This document shows positions 12,103 to 26,700 of a stretch of DNA of 64,000 bases, one piece after another. This DNA comes from Branchiostoma lanceolatum (lineage: Eukaryota > Chordata > Leptocardii > Amphioxiformes > Branchiostomatidae): NCBI RefSeq assembly GCF_035083965.1, contig NC_089726.1, positions 10,979,501 through 11,043,500 of the forward strand. Direction: 5' to 3'. The notes under the pieces were generated by a model. The model worked only from the letters and a program-made list of their open reading frames with translations, was not told where the DNA came from and searched no databases. The translations under genes were made by a program, and so were the position numbers. Numbering within the stretch: position 1 is the first letter of the stretch; each line of letters starts with the position of its first letter.

Positions 12103-14704
12103 GGTGGGGCCCTTCCCTCGCCGTGTCCCTTGTTCCAAGTGAAGCGTGCGGTCACCCCGTGTTCACATTTAATCTGTACAAGCGGCACTTAGCCCGCAGT
12201 CAGGAACGGGTCGTAGGTGGGGAAACCATGGCAACGGTCCCTCCGTATGTACACACGACTGCCGACTCCACGTTTGCTGAAGGAGCGAAAACAAAAAGAC
12301 GTAGAGAGGCCTTGGCTGACGCGCTCACGGAGGCGCATACACTTGTGACAGCTGTCGGCGGTAAGAAGAGGGATCCCGGCTGAACGCAATCTCAGTCCCT
12401 GCTCCCCGCCCGAAAACAAGTCTGCCTTCACGGCCAGCGGCTAGGCAAACACACAGGTGTAGTAACACACAGCGCCCGATTCAGGCGGACTCATGCATGA
12501 CGCTCGCAGCACTTTTACAAGATAATTAAGCGTTCCCCAACAATGTGAGGTGGAGGGAGCACCAAATCAGCAAGGAGAGTATAATCAGCACAATGTCGTG
12601 TGCTCGTCGAGCGGTAATTTTTTCCTCTAACAGCGAGGCGTGCAATTTTTGAGATTAGAGCATGATTCTCGATGAGGATTCTTGGAAGCTGATTGGTCAG
12701 CACTTCAAAGTTGCTCTGACTTGCTGTCATCAGCGGGTCACGTCGGAAGAATAGCTTCCTCTCAGGCTCGGCGGCAAGTGAACAATGCACCTGTCGTCCC
12801 GGGCCCTGCCCGCACAGAGCCCGGACAAAATACAATGAACAAGAAAACACGGCGTCCAAAGGTCGTGCGCTCAGCGCTCGGTCTGCAAACACTCCCCGAC
12901 ATAATGGCAGTGCCGATAAGATCTCTAAAAGAGCAAACGGAACGAAAAGGGAAGTCTTATAAATAGCGAAGGGATTATAAAGCTATTACTCAAGACGTGA
13001 GAAAATTGGGACTACTTTTATTGGTGGGGCCTTGCACGAACACACCTGTTGCTTCAGAACTTAGTGCCTCGATGTAGCGTGTTAATTACGCGTAATTGTC
13101 ACCCATTTCAAAGTTTTTATAGCATTTGCAGTGTATTTGTCCGTTCTTAGTAGATAGCAGTGTTTTGTTATGGATCAGTATAGAAGGCTTAGCTGCCTAA
13201 CTACACGTGATTAAAAGGTTTGATGCTCATAAGGCGCTCGTAGGAGTTGAAGCAATTAAATACAAGTTGATAACTGTGCAACATATTTACGAGAATTGAC
13301 CTTCGTCAGAGAGCGTGCAAACTTCGAAAAGGTGCGGTCTTACAGGTGTGAAACGAAGACACCAAAATATTGGTGAACATGATCTGTTCCACTGAAGTGC
13401 CAAAATTGGTGATCACGGAATCCACAGCGCCGCCCCATACAGATTTCATGTTAAGCACGTCTAAAACAGTGAAATGTTTCACCTGTCGTTACTCTGGACG
13501 AGCAAGCTTTGCCCTGGGTACAACCCAGGCTTTGTGGACTTTCCCTGCAATGTCATTTTCCTTAATGGTTATTGCGATGCCGAAGCCGATAACCTGTGTC
13601 GGAGAGGTGCGCAAAACTCGCCTCACGCGCCCATAGGGGAGCCACACAGGGCGCACAGTAATGACAGGGCGGCAAACTCCACATACATCACAGTCCGCGA
13701 GCGGATGTCATGTGGAACCAATGCATAAAGATGCCAAACAGGCGGAAGAAACAAATCTCAGACTTGCCAGGAGTTTAAGAGGGCTCCGTGTCACGATTAA
13801 CGAGGCTCACGTCGTTGAGTGAAAACTCTTTTCTCAACAAAATAAATCGTTTGGAGTGCTGCTTGCCACACGATTTTCTCGATAGTGATCGGCCCCCAAA
13901 AGGAAGCCTCGATTCAAGGACGTCCTTCATGCCTGGAGTAATGAAAACGTTTTAGAACTCATCTTATCAAGACGCCCACCCGGCTGCTAGCCCGTCCCGC
14001 TGAAGAAAAACACGAAAAGCAGGGTCGCATTAAGGCACCGGCTTATGTCAATTCTGTAATTTTCTCATTACAGAATGACAGAGGGGAAGATATAGTCAGG
14101 ACACTGAATACTCGGTCTTTAGATAGCTCTAAAAATGCAAAACTCTTGATGTAGCCAAGGGAAGTAGAATCGTAAAACTCCTCTAGACATTGTATATCTA
14201 CGGCATGTATCACTTTGTGACACTCGCAGAGTCTGCATATCTAATAGTCTAGCCATCATATTATTTCACAGACGCCTTGCGGGGCCTGGAGAGAAATACT
14301 AACAATGTAACAATGGCATTTGATCCATTCTAACCACAAAGAAAAATCAGTGACTAAATAGCAAATGATCTGCCCTGTTGTCAAGGCCTTATCAACCTCA
14401 GTATCACAGGACCAACAGTGGAGTGTCCTCGGACCAACACGCCCTCCCAATTAACAGCCATTTCCTGATTAGCTTTTTCTGAGACAATTCGCGTCGACAT
14501 GTGTACAGAGACAATACAGATAAGGATTCTCCTTGTGATGGTCATTGTTTTAATTCTCCATTGTCGCTACTTTAAGGCTGCGTGAGTGCGTTATGAAAGG
14601 CGGTGTTGTTCGCAGGGCAGTGGAGTTGTTGTTGTTCTGCTCCGCTTGCTAGACTAGCACTTGTCTCCTGTACTCCTAACACTGCATTCTTGACCTCTTA
14701 ATGC
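12103..14704. other. Non-coding region upstream of the CUB-LDLa gene
   Basis: The first few hundred bases should hold the 5' UTR and promoter of the minus-strand CUB-LDLa gene; no TATA box in the correct orientation was found. Short ORFs between 12081 and 12966 have no recognisable domain and no convincing splice sites, so I do not call them genes. Confidence 0.4.
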
Positions 14705-15052
14705 TTAAGAAAGACATCGGCGTGTTTTTCTGTTTTCACACGCCTCTCTATGGTCCATCCGTGCTGCACAACCATTGTTCATGTTAATGGCTTCATGACC
14801 AAAGTGTGCTTGTCCTTTTCTAGAAGAAGCCTTTGGTCGTCTTTGTTCTACCGCGGCGTCGCTGATACCATTCATAAGTTCTCCTGCACTTAAGTATATT
14901 TTTCTGACCGTTGTCAACTTTGTCCCATTTCTTACTATTGTCATTTCTAATTCATCAATGATCCTAACTTTAATTCTACTTGCATCAGGTTCCACAAAAA
15001 TCAACATTACGTGTACATATGCCCCTTTATCTTATAGTGCAGCCCCAATCTT
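14705..15052 (-). pseudogene. Decayed ORF of unknown (possibly transposon) origin
   Basis: The minus frame reads coherent protein-like sequence, for example FVEPDASRIKVRIIDELE followed by an acidic/basic C-terminal segment. It can be extended upstream through an in-frame TAA to a further segment beginning MPKVRTDGEKIGAAL. The interruption suggests a broken copy of a longer gene. I do not recognise the family; a retroelement or recombinase remnant is possible. Confidence 0.3.
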
Positions 15053-15511
15053 CTCTCCATCTGTCCTTACTTTAGGCATATTCATTTTAACTATTTCTCA
15101 AGTCTTGAATTGAGATGGTGACAGGTCGAAGCTATTGAAAGGGACTGCGATTTTGTTGTAAGTGTAAACGTTACGTTTAGATTGGGTTTCTTGGTTCAGA
15201 TTTTCAGTCTCAAGCCTAGAACTCTCGTGAACAGGTGTAAAACATGAGGCTGACCGGTGGGAGTTTCTAACAGATGTAAGGTGTGAACGCGTGACGCGAG
15301 AGCGCCCAACCGATCGACAAGTCAAGACACTACGTTCTAAGGTCTCATTCCTGGCGTTACGGAGTTTTAAAGACGTCGGAAACAGACCTGAAAACAGGAC
15401 CAAGAAAGTAATAAGACTCCCGATGACAGGAAGTTTAGCACCTGCCGCGGAGTTCAAAAGTGGGCGGGACAGTTGTAGTATACAGAGGGCTATTATATGT
15501 TGAGTCGGTAC

Positions 15512-15655
15512 ATGTATGTGAAGGTGTGTATGTGTTTGTTTGTGTGCGTGCGTGTGTCTGTGCGCGCGCGTGTCTGTATGTATCTGTGCGTGTGTGTGTG
15601 TGTGTGTGCGCGCGTTTCTGTCTGTGTGTGTCTGTCTGTGAGTGTATTTGTTTGT
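15512..15655. repeat. (GT)n-rich microsatellite
   Basis: This is an imperfect GT/GC alternating tract with TGTGTG, GCGCGCG and TCTGTCTG interruptions. It creates long Val/Cys-rich (plus) and Thr/His-rich (minus) ORFs that are low-complexity artefacts. Confidence 0.9.
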
Positions 15656-18600
15656 AAAAATTCTGGAGTTTTTAACACCAAAGAACGCAATTCCAAACGC
15701 TTTAGTGCTGCAATGTATGAAAGTTCATTTGAGTTGGTGAACTACATCATGACAAATAAACTGTTCTCCAACTCGGTTTCTTTCTCATTGTTGAATAAAA
15801 CAAATGTTAGATTAGAGATTTCAGTGGCCCTGACCAACTCTGCAAGTTGCTGAATTGGTATGAGGATATTTTAGAGCGCTCATGAGACATAGGTAAGTCA
15901 CCAGTAGACACTCTAGATCTCTCTGTATGGGAACTTGTTTCTATACATGTGTCATGGTGGAATCTATGTCTATGCTACCTTTTGTCAAAATTGTATGTTT
16001 TTACACTGACATCTGGAAACTATACTTCTGATAGTGATACAAAGATATGCATAGAGACAACAGGAAGCATCTCTGGAGAAAATTTAGTTTTATTAAAATC
16101 TAAAGCACAAAAACTGGGCTAATATCGACAGTAACAGGTCTCCTGAGCGGAGAAGACATGTAGTACTTGACAGGGAGGCAATTCTTTCAAAGACAGCATC
16201 CACAGACACATGAAATCTTCTTTACTTGTGTTATGATAATATTGACAAACTTGTAACACAAAGTCTTATGCACATCACACGACAGTGACAGCAGTAGTCA
16301 GGTTGGTCTAACCAATGAACATGCAACAATAGTACTGCAAGGCCTCCCAGGCACCTAAGTGCGGCACACAGGTGCCTTTCATATGGAATGTGACAGCTGT
16401 TGTAATCCTTAAACAGACTTTACGGGGCTTCTATATATGTTCTTGGGGGTAAGTTGGGTAGCTATAGGTATGTGCAGTATGCAAGCCTAGCTCTAGTACA
16501 AGGCCTACCTGGACAAGGGTAAAATGTTGATATCACCTTTAGAACAATACTTGGAGCCCTGTGAAGTCTGTTTGGAGACTAATAACGTTGAGGTAAGAGG
16601 AGAGATTGTGCTCAAATTGCATTGAGCTATGTCCAATCAAGTCTAAGGATGTTATCAAAGATGTCTGTCAGAGGTTTAACTGGCTTTTGTGAACAGCGTG
16701 CCCTCTTCTTGTGCTAGTTGCTAAGGCTAGACAAATGCCTGTTGTTAACACTAGGTTTTAGCTATGCTTACACCTTGTTCACAGCAACCTTAATGTCATA
16801 CTTTCTCCATATGACCCCTTATCAAGTATCATCACCATCTTTGTTTCCAAGCACTTCTTGACAGTCACAACAACATCCTTAGAATTGACATGACACAGTT
16901 TATAAAGGACAAAACAAGTTCTCAAAACGTCCAACAACCTACTCTACAGTACAAATACCAAAACTTATCTAAACTCATTAAGAGTGCAACTAAACCCTAA
17001 TTTGTTCACATTAGTTCCACCAGGAATATTTCCCTAATTAAAACACCTAATCAAGTCCCTATTGGATTTAAAACACCTAATGTTACATACATGTAAAACC
17101 ACTCTACAAGTAATCTGAGCTTTACAGAGACTGATTTGCATAATGTGTTGGCCTGCTGTGCCTATGAGACACCACAGAGACAACTTCAGCATAGCTCCAG
17201 GGTATCTCAGTCTGTATCTTTGGTGTGTAGACTTTGCTGTGCAGGCATGTGTGAAAGCATGAAGCGACTGTACAGAATTGCACTACGGTTCAAACAGGTT
17301 ACAAGTCTTGTAGACCAGATGTTGAAAAAGGGTGGTTTGGTTCAGCATAGCTGTGTTCTACGGTATCACCTTCCAACACATTAGGAAGAGTTGATAGAAA
17401 CTGGCGACCAGAAACCAACAAATCCATCAGAAGAATTTGTAAAGGTGACAGTCAAGGGCAGTACAGTCTACACAATACTTTAAAAGCTGTGGAGTAAGCC
17501 TGTCTGAACTTATATGAAAGAGAAGTGTAGTTTACTATAGAGTATAGTATTGAAAGTCAACCATACCATAATAACTTATTCTACACATACAACATGCAAA
17601 GATCAGTCATGCCCTGAACACCCATAAACCCCCTTTCTCTGGTCTAGTCTACAAGACTGCAATGCTGTAACAGTTTGTCATCCAAAATAACAATCAGAAG
17701 CAGACAAGGTGACAGCTGAAGAATGGAGAAAATGCTCAGAACCTTTCACAGTCTCTAAATCTCACATGTATTGCACTCGGTTTATTTCACAGTAACTGTT
17801 GTAGTCTTCTCCATTGTTCAGAAGTCACCTTTGTCTTAGACATATCTGTTGGTTACAAGTACATTCAAATAGAACTCTCTTCTGACGTTTCTGTCTACGC
17901 TATGCTGAAAATGTACCAGTACATAATTGTCAGCTTTAGATTGATTGTATATTTCAATGTGCTTGGCATTTTCAACATACTTAAACCCAATGATTAAGTC
18001 ATATGCAATCATTAACATTTTCCCCATTATCTCAGAAAGCACTGCTTCTCCAGGCTTTTGATTTATACAATTTTCATTCAGTAAGAAATTCTAAGAGGCA
18101 CTGATTCATGTATCATAGCTATGCAGGTGCAAAATAGAAAAATAGTTTTTGTTGGTGATATGAAATATAAGCAATGTAGACTCACTCAGTAAAATGTATA
18201 TCTTAACTACTATACAAGGGCTCTTAAAAATCAACTCATACTAAAACCAGGTTCCCTCTAAAACAGCTCAACTTCTTCTGTTAGTAAACAACACTTAGAG
18301 ACAAGTTAGTTCAAGAAATATAAACTAGTAAAAACATATTAAATCATTTCACCAACCAACCAGCCAACCAATCAACCAAACTGACCACAAAATCATACAG
18401 ATCATCATAGAATGTAATAAAGAATGCAACTGGCAGTTATAATGGCGTATATGATAGATTCACTGGAAGATTTTTAAATGAGAAAAACTTCAGACAGCAA
18501 CATTTTCAAAATCTTGATATACATGTAGGGCTAATGTGCCTGTTGCAATATAGTTTTGAAGCAACTTTTGTATCATGGGAAATATGAGAGCAGCAAAATG

Positions 18601-20747
18601 TGGAGACTGCCAGGCCTGCTGGAATATTCCTTCTAAAAAGAGTACAGCAAAATGTATACATTCAAGTCTTTATCAAAAGATGTATAAAGATTGTATTGAT
18701 TATCTCAAAGTTTGGTATCCTTATCTACATGCACCTGGCTGTTTTATTGTTTTTCATTCAATTGTTCACAAAATGTAATGCAGATACTGGCATAGACATG
18801 AAACTGTCCATTATAAAAAATCTTAAAAGTTCTATGATATCTTGAATATGAACAGCAACCAATGCAGAAAAACCCATTCATTCAGATCCTCAGAACTTCT
18901 ATGTCATGTAATGAAGTCAGTTATGAATAACTTCTAATTGTAAATATTCATACACAACGTACAGACACGTATATGCAACAGTATTGAGCAAAATAGATGA
19001 AAAAGGCTGTACAGTAACATCTGGAGGCACCTAAAATCAATTGCTCTGAAAGCGTGTGACAGGCCAACTAACAACTACACTTTCCAGCAATCGGAGGAAA
19101 TGTGGGACATCAGGGTTTTAGGAATGTCCTGATACACCGCGGTAATCATTATGACCGAATTCCCAAAACAAACTGCCTTCAACCGGATTATCTGTTCATA
19201 CTGGCTGATCTTGTATTCCCTTCTTTGCAAAACATGGCATTATCTTAAGTTCTTGTTTGTTTTTCTTTAGCTTTCAGGTGATCTCTCAGCTTCTTAATGA
19301 TGCTGCTGCTAGCTAGGGGCTTATCGTGTGTCCTCCTGTGACAAAGTGCTCAACACTGTACAGCTTCAGACAGGGACTCTACACATCTCTACCCAGACAC
19401 CAGGATGGACCCTGCATTACAAACCCCTATGCTAAGCTTACAAGTCCTAATTCCACATAATCCAAAGTCAATCATTCCAGCCGAGTAGTCAAAGTCTACT
19501 TCGGTCCCTTTCCTGCAGGAATGTGGTTGCGATCTCCTCTCTGTGGAAGACATGCGGGACCCTCCGCAGCGAGGTTCAGTTTGTGAGTACTGCATAGATC
19601 CACCGCACTGAGGACAACTGGACTGGCACTAACACCACGACACGGCCCATCCTATCATAATACTGGCTACTGCCCCTTCAATCCTCCAGGCTGGCTACAT
19701 AACAAACATGTCAGTGTTTGGGTTGATCTGAGTTTACTCTGACTCATTCTCGTATAAACATACTATGTCAAACAGCAATCCGACTTCCATAGAATGCTGA
19801 TTCAGGAGACAGTAACCGATAGTATACACCTGACGTTTGTCTATCAGTTTTTTTTTCCTGTTTTCACCTAACATTTTACAACACTAAAAGGCCTAACAAA
19901 GATAGATGCATTGTTTAAAAATGAATTATGCTTGAACATTTCAATTCAATATAAAACCATTGTGAAAGTTAAATTTTGCTTCTCCAACCCAAAGGTTCTC
20001 CTTCATACTGACAAATAGTACAATGCAGTACTATTTGCTAAATTTTCCAAATTCCATTGGATTCTTTAAACAAACTCATTTTACTACTTTGTGCCTGCAG
20101 GTAAGTCCAAGTGCAAATATACCTTGGTTGTGCAAACATGACCTTGTCCTGCACTGATATGGAGCTTGGCACACCAGATCATGACTGAGACTCCTCAGGA
20201 GTGGGCTACACCGATGTCTGACATACCTGACATAGCGACTGTTCTTTCCTGTCAACAACCTCCCTTAATGATGATATGTTGGGCCATAATACTGCCAGAC
20301 ATCATGTAAGCTTCCAAAGGGGGGGGCACAAAAATGTTTGTGGGTGCTGGCCTGAAGTGCTAATGATGGTTTTACTACGTACCAATGAGGCTACTTGAAA
20401 CACTGCTATGGCAAAGTGGCAAATTTCTTTGGAAGATTTTTGTGTGTTTTCTCCTATTCCATGCTGGTAATGTACCAACAAAAGGCATCCGTGTTTGTGA
20501 TAGTATTTCACCAACAAAATGCTAGTAAATGTCTCAACACAGCCTGGCACAGGAATCATGTTCCCTCAAAATTGACAATGGATTGAAAAATGTTGGGCAA
20601 AATATCTAAAAATGCTATCCAGGCATATGTTGTGTCAATCTTCTACCTCTTCTCTTGTTCTTTCTCTTTCATTATCTTCAGTCCCTTCATCCATCTTCTA
20701 CTGCCATTTCATCTTCCATCTCCTCTCCCTCTGGGTAGGCTCTTCCA
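15656..20747. other. AT-rich non-coding region downstream of the MOV10 gene
   Basis: About 5 kb with no exon that I can support on either strand. The part nearest 20747 must include the 3' UTR of the minus-strand helicase gene. The ORFs in this interval are short, lack splice contexts and show no motif. Confidence 0.45.
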
Positions 20748-23700
20748 TCAATGGTCTGCCCCCCACGAAGGCTGGAGAAGCTCCTCTGCGGCGCTCATTT
20801 CGATCTTCTCCCAGTCTCCATCGCTGTCTTCTTCCTCCTCCTCTTCTTCCTTCTTCTTCTCGCCATCATTTTCCTTTTCTGGCTCTGGAATAAAAGGTAC
20901 AGAACATTCTTTAGACAAAATATTTTGTATAAGCGAGACATGGTGGTCGTGTTAGTTTGTAGGATTCAGAGAATGATTTTGTGAGAAGCAAAGAAATATA
21001 TATGTTAGTATACGCCAATGAAGGTCAGACATCCAGGTATTAAGGCATGCAAGGTAACAGTTACTCAAGCAACTGGATAGATTTTGGAAAATAGAGTGGC
21101 ATAGAGTGGGAAAATGCAGCATTGGACGTTCACGAACAATCCAAACTCATATGTCTGCTTAGATATCAAGAGTCTGCCGCCTTGGTTTAAATTCTGGTCT
21201 ATACATTCGTGTCGTATTTACCACTAATGTGTAATGGTCTTAGTTACTAGCTTACTCTGATTGGAAGATGGGCCGAATTCTAGAATAAATATAGCTTTAG
21301 CATGTTAGTTCTCTGACAGCTGCACATTTAATGGGTTACTGCGCTGTAAATGTGTCCCTTACGACATAATTGTTACCCATGAAAATTGGCAGGACGAATC
21401 ACACATTGCTGTTATTTGGGCTTTAGTTCACACCAGAATACCACCCAGGTTGCAGAGTGCAGTAATGACCCAACAGTTATCTTTGCCCTTGCCCTTTGCC
21501 AACTGCCCTTTCAAATCATGACTTTTGTATATTTGGCAAAATAGCTCTGTAAAAATAACCAATCATACTTGTTTTTTTGTGTGCAACAGCAAATGAAACA
21601 AGCTGAAACGTTTTCACAATATTAGCTCAGGAAAATGGAACATTACACACTTAAACATGTTTACATGTTCTGGGTATGAGAAGCACTTCTTAAGATATTC
21701 TTAAAACAATGTAGTAAATTCAAGCAATTTGTAAAGTGTTAAGACCAGACAAGAACGTGTTGCAAAATTTGGACTTGTTAAAACATATTGGAACAACTGT
21801 TGCTGTATTACTGTACACAAAAAAAACAAACAGTTTGCACCAACTCAAGTGCCTTTATAAAGTGTCAGTGAAATAGTCAAACATTCTGTAATCAACCACA
21901 TCCTTGTTCAAATGTTTCCTGTATTTTCTAACAAGTCTGTCAATCAGATTTAAAAGTAGGTCTCACTGATGACTGCAATAAGTGAAAACATCCTTGACAT
22001 TTCACACATATGTTAGTGACAACCATGCTATTATAATTACGTACAATTACAGAGTAAAATGTTAATTTTGCTTCCCACAGAAGAAAACATTGTGAGTTGA
22101 AAATGTTATGGTCATCTACTCGGATTTAGCAAAAAGTTGAAATAAATCAGGCTTAAGTTGATGACAGAAGTATTTCAAAACCCTAGTGCCTTACCAAACT
22201 TAAAGTGACCTCTATTATATAACAATTGGGATAATTGCTGTAATGAGGTCACCTGAGTTTGCCCTGGATGGCAGCTGCTCCAAACTCTTCCAATTCAGCC
22301 GCATCAATTGCAAACTCAATGCCATTCAGCTACAATGAAAGAGAGTCGTCGATACACCTACATGTATACCCAATACAGTCAAACCCATACAAGTGACCAC
22401 GTTACAAAAGGACCACCTGGCCAATGTGACTACTTATTGGTCTCAAAAATAAATTTTCCTATTGACACAAGAATTAAGAATCCTGTACATAGTGACCACC
22501 TGTCCACAAAGAGCAGATTCTATCCGTCCCCTGAGTGGTCTTCTTGGGCAGGTTTGACTGTACATATCAGTCAGGAGTGTGAGTAAACCCTGCTCCTACC
22601 TTTATCATCCAGCCCCACTGCTGCAAGCCTCTGTGTGATCTCCTCTGCCTCATCCTCCGCAGTCTGGAAATCACACCCGACATAGGCATTGTTCCTGATG
22701 CAGTACTCCAGGAAGCTGCGAGGGGGAGCAGACAACTTATATTCAATTTTTTCTCTGTATGTTGCTACAATCTTTTTTCAACCATATACAATATATATCA
22801 TGCTTGTTCTTGTTTAGAATTCAAAGTGCAAGCTGCTTGCTGAAGTTCTTACATGTAACTATACAAACAAATGTGTATACAGTATTTGTGAACTGAAAAC
22901 TAACTTCAAGTTGAATTCATTGTGCACTTTGTACATGACTTTTGTATCTTAACTGACTTGTAGTACTGTGCTGTTACAAACCTGTTCCAGTGCTTGTCTC
23001 TGCTCAAAACGTTCGGGTTTCCCACTACAATCAGCAGGGCCTTGCTGCGAGTGATGGCAACATTAAACCTCTGTAAGCAGAAGGAAGAATACAACATTAA
23101 CACTAAACACAAGTTGTTACTGAATCATCTCTTCTGAGAAATGATCCAACCATGAACATTTATTGTTACAACTTAGCAACACTTAAAACACCTTTCCAAC
23201 ATAGGTGTCACACTGAAGTTTCTTGCAAAAAGTTTATCCTGGTCTCACCTTGGGGTTCCTGAGAAAGCCCAGTTTGAAGTCTACGTCCATCGGGAGAAAG
23301 TCCGGGTTGCTGCGGACTGTGGAGATGATGATGATGCGCCTCTCCTCTCCCTGGAACTCCTCCACTGACCCGACCTTGATGTTGCTCAGGTGATGTGCCT
23401 TCATCATCCTTTGAATCTTGTTCACCTGGAAAAAGAATGTTGATGGCAATAAGCATTTTTATCCTGAAACAGCACTGCTTGTTAATCATATAACATGCAC
23501 TGACTAAAAAGCATCATCATCATCAGACATTTGTTGATGGATCATGCATTATGTTGCATATCACACTTCATGTATTAAGCTGACTTAACAAATTTCTGTG
23601 TTCTCCTATGTCTATAGCTTTTATTCTCATGTTTTATGCCGAGTGGCTCTCTTTTCTAGACATCAAGCAATCGATAAATCAATGGAAAAAAATCAATCGA

Positions 23701-26700
23701 TCTTTATTCAAATCAACCTGGCAATTCCTTTGTTTCTTCCCCATCCCGAGAACAACTGCAATCCATCCCTTCTTGTTTCAACGACCAATACACACCAAAA
23801 CTACCAAAAGTGTAAAAAATCAAAAGTGTTTTATCACACCCACCTGTTTCCTATAGGGGGAAATGATCCCTATCTCCTTCTCAGTGATCTTGATGCCGAG
23901 TCCCTTGGCCTCCAGTAGGTCCCGTGTGTACCTCAGCACTGTCACCACCTCCTCTGGGTTAAAGAATGACGGGCTCCTCTCCTCCCTCAAGTCTTCTCCA
24001 ACTACTCCATGGAAGATGAGGGGAAAGCCCTTCTTTGGAAGCAGCTCAAGGTTGCAGAGGGATTCGCGGGCGAGCTTGTCGGCACACGGTATCAACTCGC
24101 CGTCGTAGAACTCCAGGTTGGGCAGGTGGAGGATGGCGGGGTGGTTGCGGTAGTTACGCAGCAGCTTGGTGACAAACCTGGGGTCGTAGGGCACGGCTTG
24201 GCTGCCAGGAGTGGCGGGTGTCCGCTGGTAAAGGTCGCAGGTCTTCATGTAACGCTCCAGCAGGGACACGTCTGGTAGAAAGAAGGAACAGCATACCAAG
24301 CGTGAGGTAAAACCACAGAAGGCAGTGTAATTGTGTCAAGGATATGTGCAAGTGACAAGGTTGTCAATTTCTGTAATGATCTGTCTGGTAGATTCTATGG
24401 TAGTCTCCACATTACAACATTATATAAAAGGAATTTACAGTAAAATAGCTCAAAACTAAATGGTTGCACAGGCTTGCTATGGATGTTATGCGTTTTGACA
24501 GGCCTTGTTTGTTGTTTTTTGGTGGGCTAAACAAATAGAACATCTTGTCTCCTCTGAAAAGAGTCTCAAGTCATGACTGACAGGCATGACATACAAGACT
24601 TACATGTATGGCATAGACAGAGAATGTTAAGTGTAATGCAGGTCCTTGTCCTTGTAGAAGGGGTACAGGGCTTAGACATATCAGGAATGATAACTTGCGT
24701 CTCTCCTGATGGCATTTTTCAGAGGCGAGAATAAACCCTACAGGTGCCATGTATACTGAAACAGCTAAATGGAATCTCATGATCTCTTTAAAAAAAAAGC
24801 TTGGAAGCAAAATCAGTTTGAATATATGGCCCTTCCATCTACAAAATGTTCAACTTTATTTTACCACTTAACAGCCTTTTGAACTTGACATTTATAGTGC
24901 TCTGACAGTATTACTAACAAAACTCTGGATTTGCTTAATCTGTTAAACCCCACTTCAAACTCTGTACTACAGCAGTCAGTGAATAGAAGGCCCTGTCCCA
25001 GATACGGCAGGGCTAGCCAAACAACAATACCTGGTGGCAGGACAGCACTATTTGCCCTTGTACTTATCTCCAGCCGTTGTACTTGTGGTGATCAATTTTC
25101 ACTGCTGGACAGATTGGGGTCAGGCAAAGAGTAGGATGCACACAGTGGAGGCACTTAACAAACTATAGGATGTATTCCTTACACAGGAGCTATTGAACAC
25201 CCCGCCAAACAAGAGCGATACCTTTATTGACAGTGGGTCAGGTGGGCACACAAAAGGTGCTGATGGGGCTAGCTCCTTACCTGGTGTGCTCCACAGAGAC
25301 AGTAATACAATTTCAGAACAAACAGACGACTACAACCTGTGAGCAGCCTGTTTGAATCTCAGGTTGGACAAATGTTGGGGAGACAGCTTTTGTCATGTCG
25401 TGTCTACAGAGTGGACACCTTGTTTGTGTGTCCTGCAACAGACTGAGTTTGCTAAAGAGACTAGACCAAATGATTTCTAATTTATAGAGCTAGAACTTGA
25501 GTGGTAGAAGTTTCCTTTAGGTGAACTGCCTTTTCAAATGCAAAAAATGAAAAACTACAGCCAGTACATATTCATTTACAAACGAATCAATCTCTACAAC
25601 TGGATATAAGATATGGAGATTACTTCAAGACATTTCGAGTGACAACCATCATTAAAATTCTAGTGACACTGAAGAAGAGTGATGGATGTCACTCGAAACA
25701 TTCAGAAGTAATCTCCACATCTTATCCAGTTGTAGAGCATCTCTAAAATTCTAGTGTTGCTGAAGGAGAGTGATGGATGTCACTCCCAATGTCCGAAAGT
25801 AATCTCCATATTTTACCCAGTAACTGTTGTAGAGATTGATTGGTCTGTAAATAAACATTGTTTACCTGGATGTCTAACATTCTCAATGTATAGCCAGAAC
25901 AGACAGGTAAAGTATTTTCTGTTCAGTTGTCCTTTAAGTAAATTTATGAAATTGCACAAATAAAAATTACAAATATCCATGACTGTTCTGACTTTGTTTC
26001 TGCTTACGAGATTCATCATGTCATCAGTAGATCTGTGGCACTGCTGACTCCAGACATACAGAAACTAAAACTTAAATCTGGACTACTTTCTTTGTAAAAT
26101 CAAGCTGCAGATGGATCAGGTAGTATATATCCAGTAGGTATATCCTTTATGGTGAATACTTCAAGAGGCTTTGTTGGGCTCCAATACATGTATATCAAAT
26201 CAACTTCATATGATGATGTAATGGTGAACCTAATCATATCCCTCAATGTGTCCAGGGCATGGACACTGACTTAACCTCTCTGAAGCTCCCCCTATCAGCA
26301 GCAGGAATTACTGCAATTCTAAATGGGCTGTGCATGCAAAAAGGTATAAAACCCAAAGCTTGAAAAATGACCTACAAATTAAGTGTTGCCTCCTGAAAAC
26401 CCAGGTAAAGGAAAATAAGACTTATTTATCCTCACCAAGTCCAAACTGTACGGCAAATGGTGACCTGAGGACCGGCCCCAACTGTTTGGGGTCCCCAGCC
26501 AGGACTAGCTGTCCTCCGTCAGGGGTGTGGAAGTCCAACAGTCCTGCCAGGGCAATCAGGCACTCAGGCTCAACAGCATGGCCAGCTTCATCAATGAAGA
26601 CATGGGTGAAGTGGCCTGGTGGGAAGTTGGCTGAGGCAAGTCTGGAAAGATGACAGAAATAGAGGGTACAATCTTTTACGATGACATTATTCTACAGTCC

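Noticed and set aside
12515..12892. 125-codon minus ORF upstream of the CUB-LDLa gene
   Set aside because: There is no motif, no good splice sites and no homology I recognise; GC-rich chance ORF.
12951..12966. TATAAATAG as promoter of the CUB-LDLa gene
   Set aside because: It is in plus orientation, opposite to the gene, and no plus-strand gene follows.
15460..15853. Val/Cys-rich and Thr/His-rich ORFs
   Set aside because: They are produced by the GT microsatellite.
20590..20984. Ser/Phe-rich plus-strand ORFs
   Set aside because: They are antisense to the acidic last exon of MOV10.
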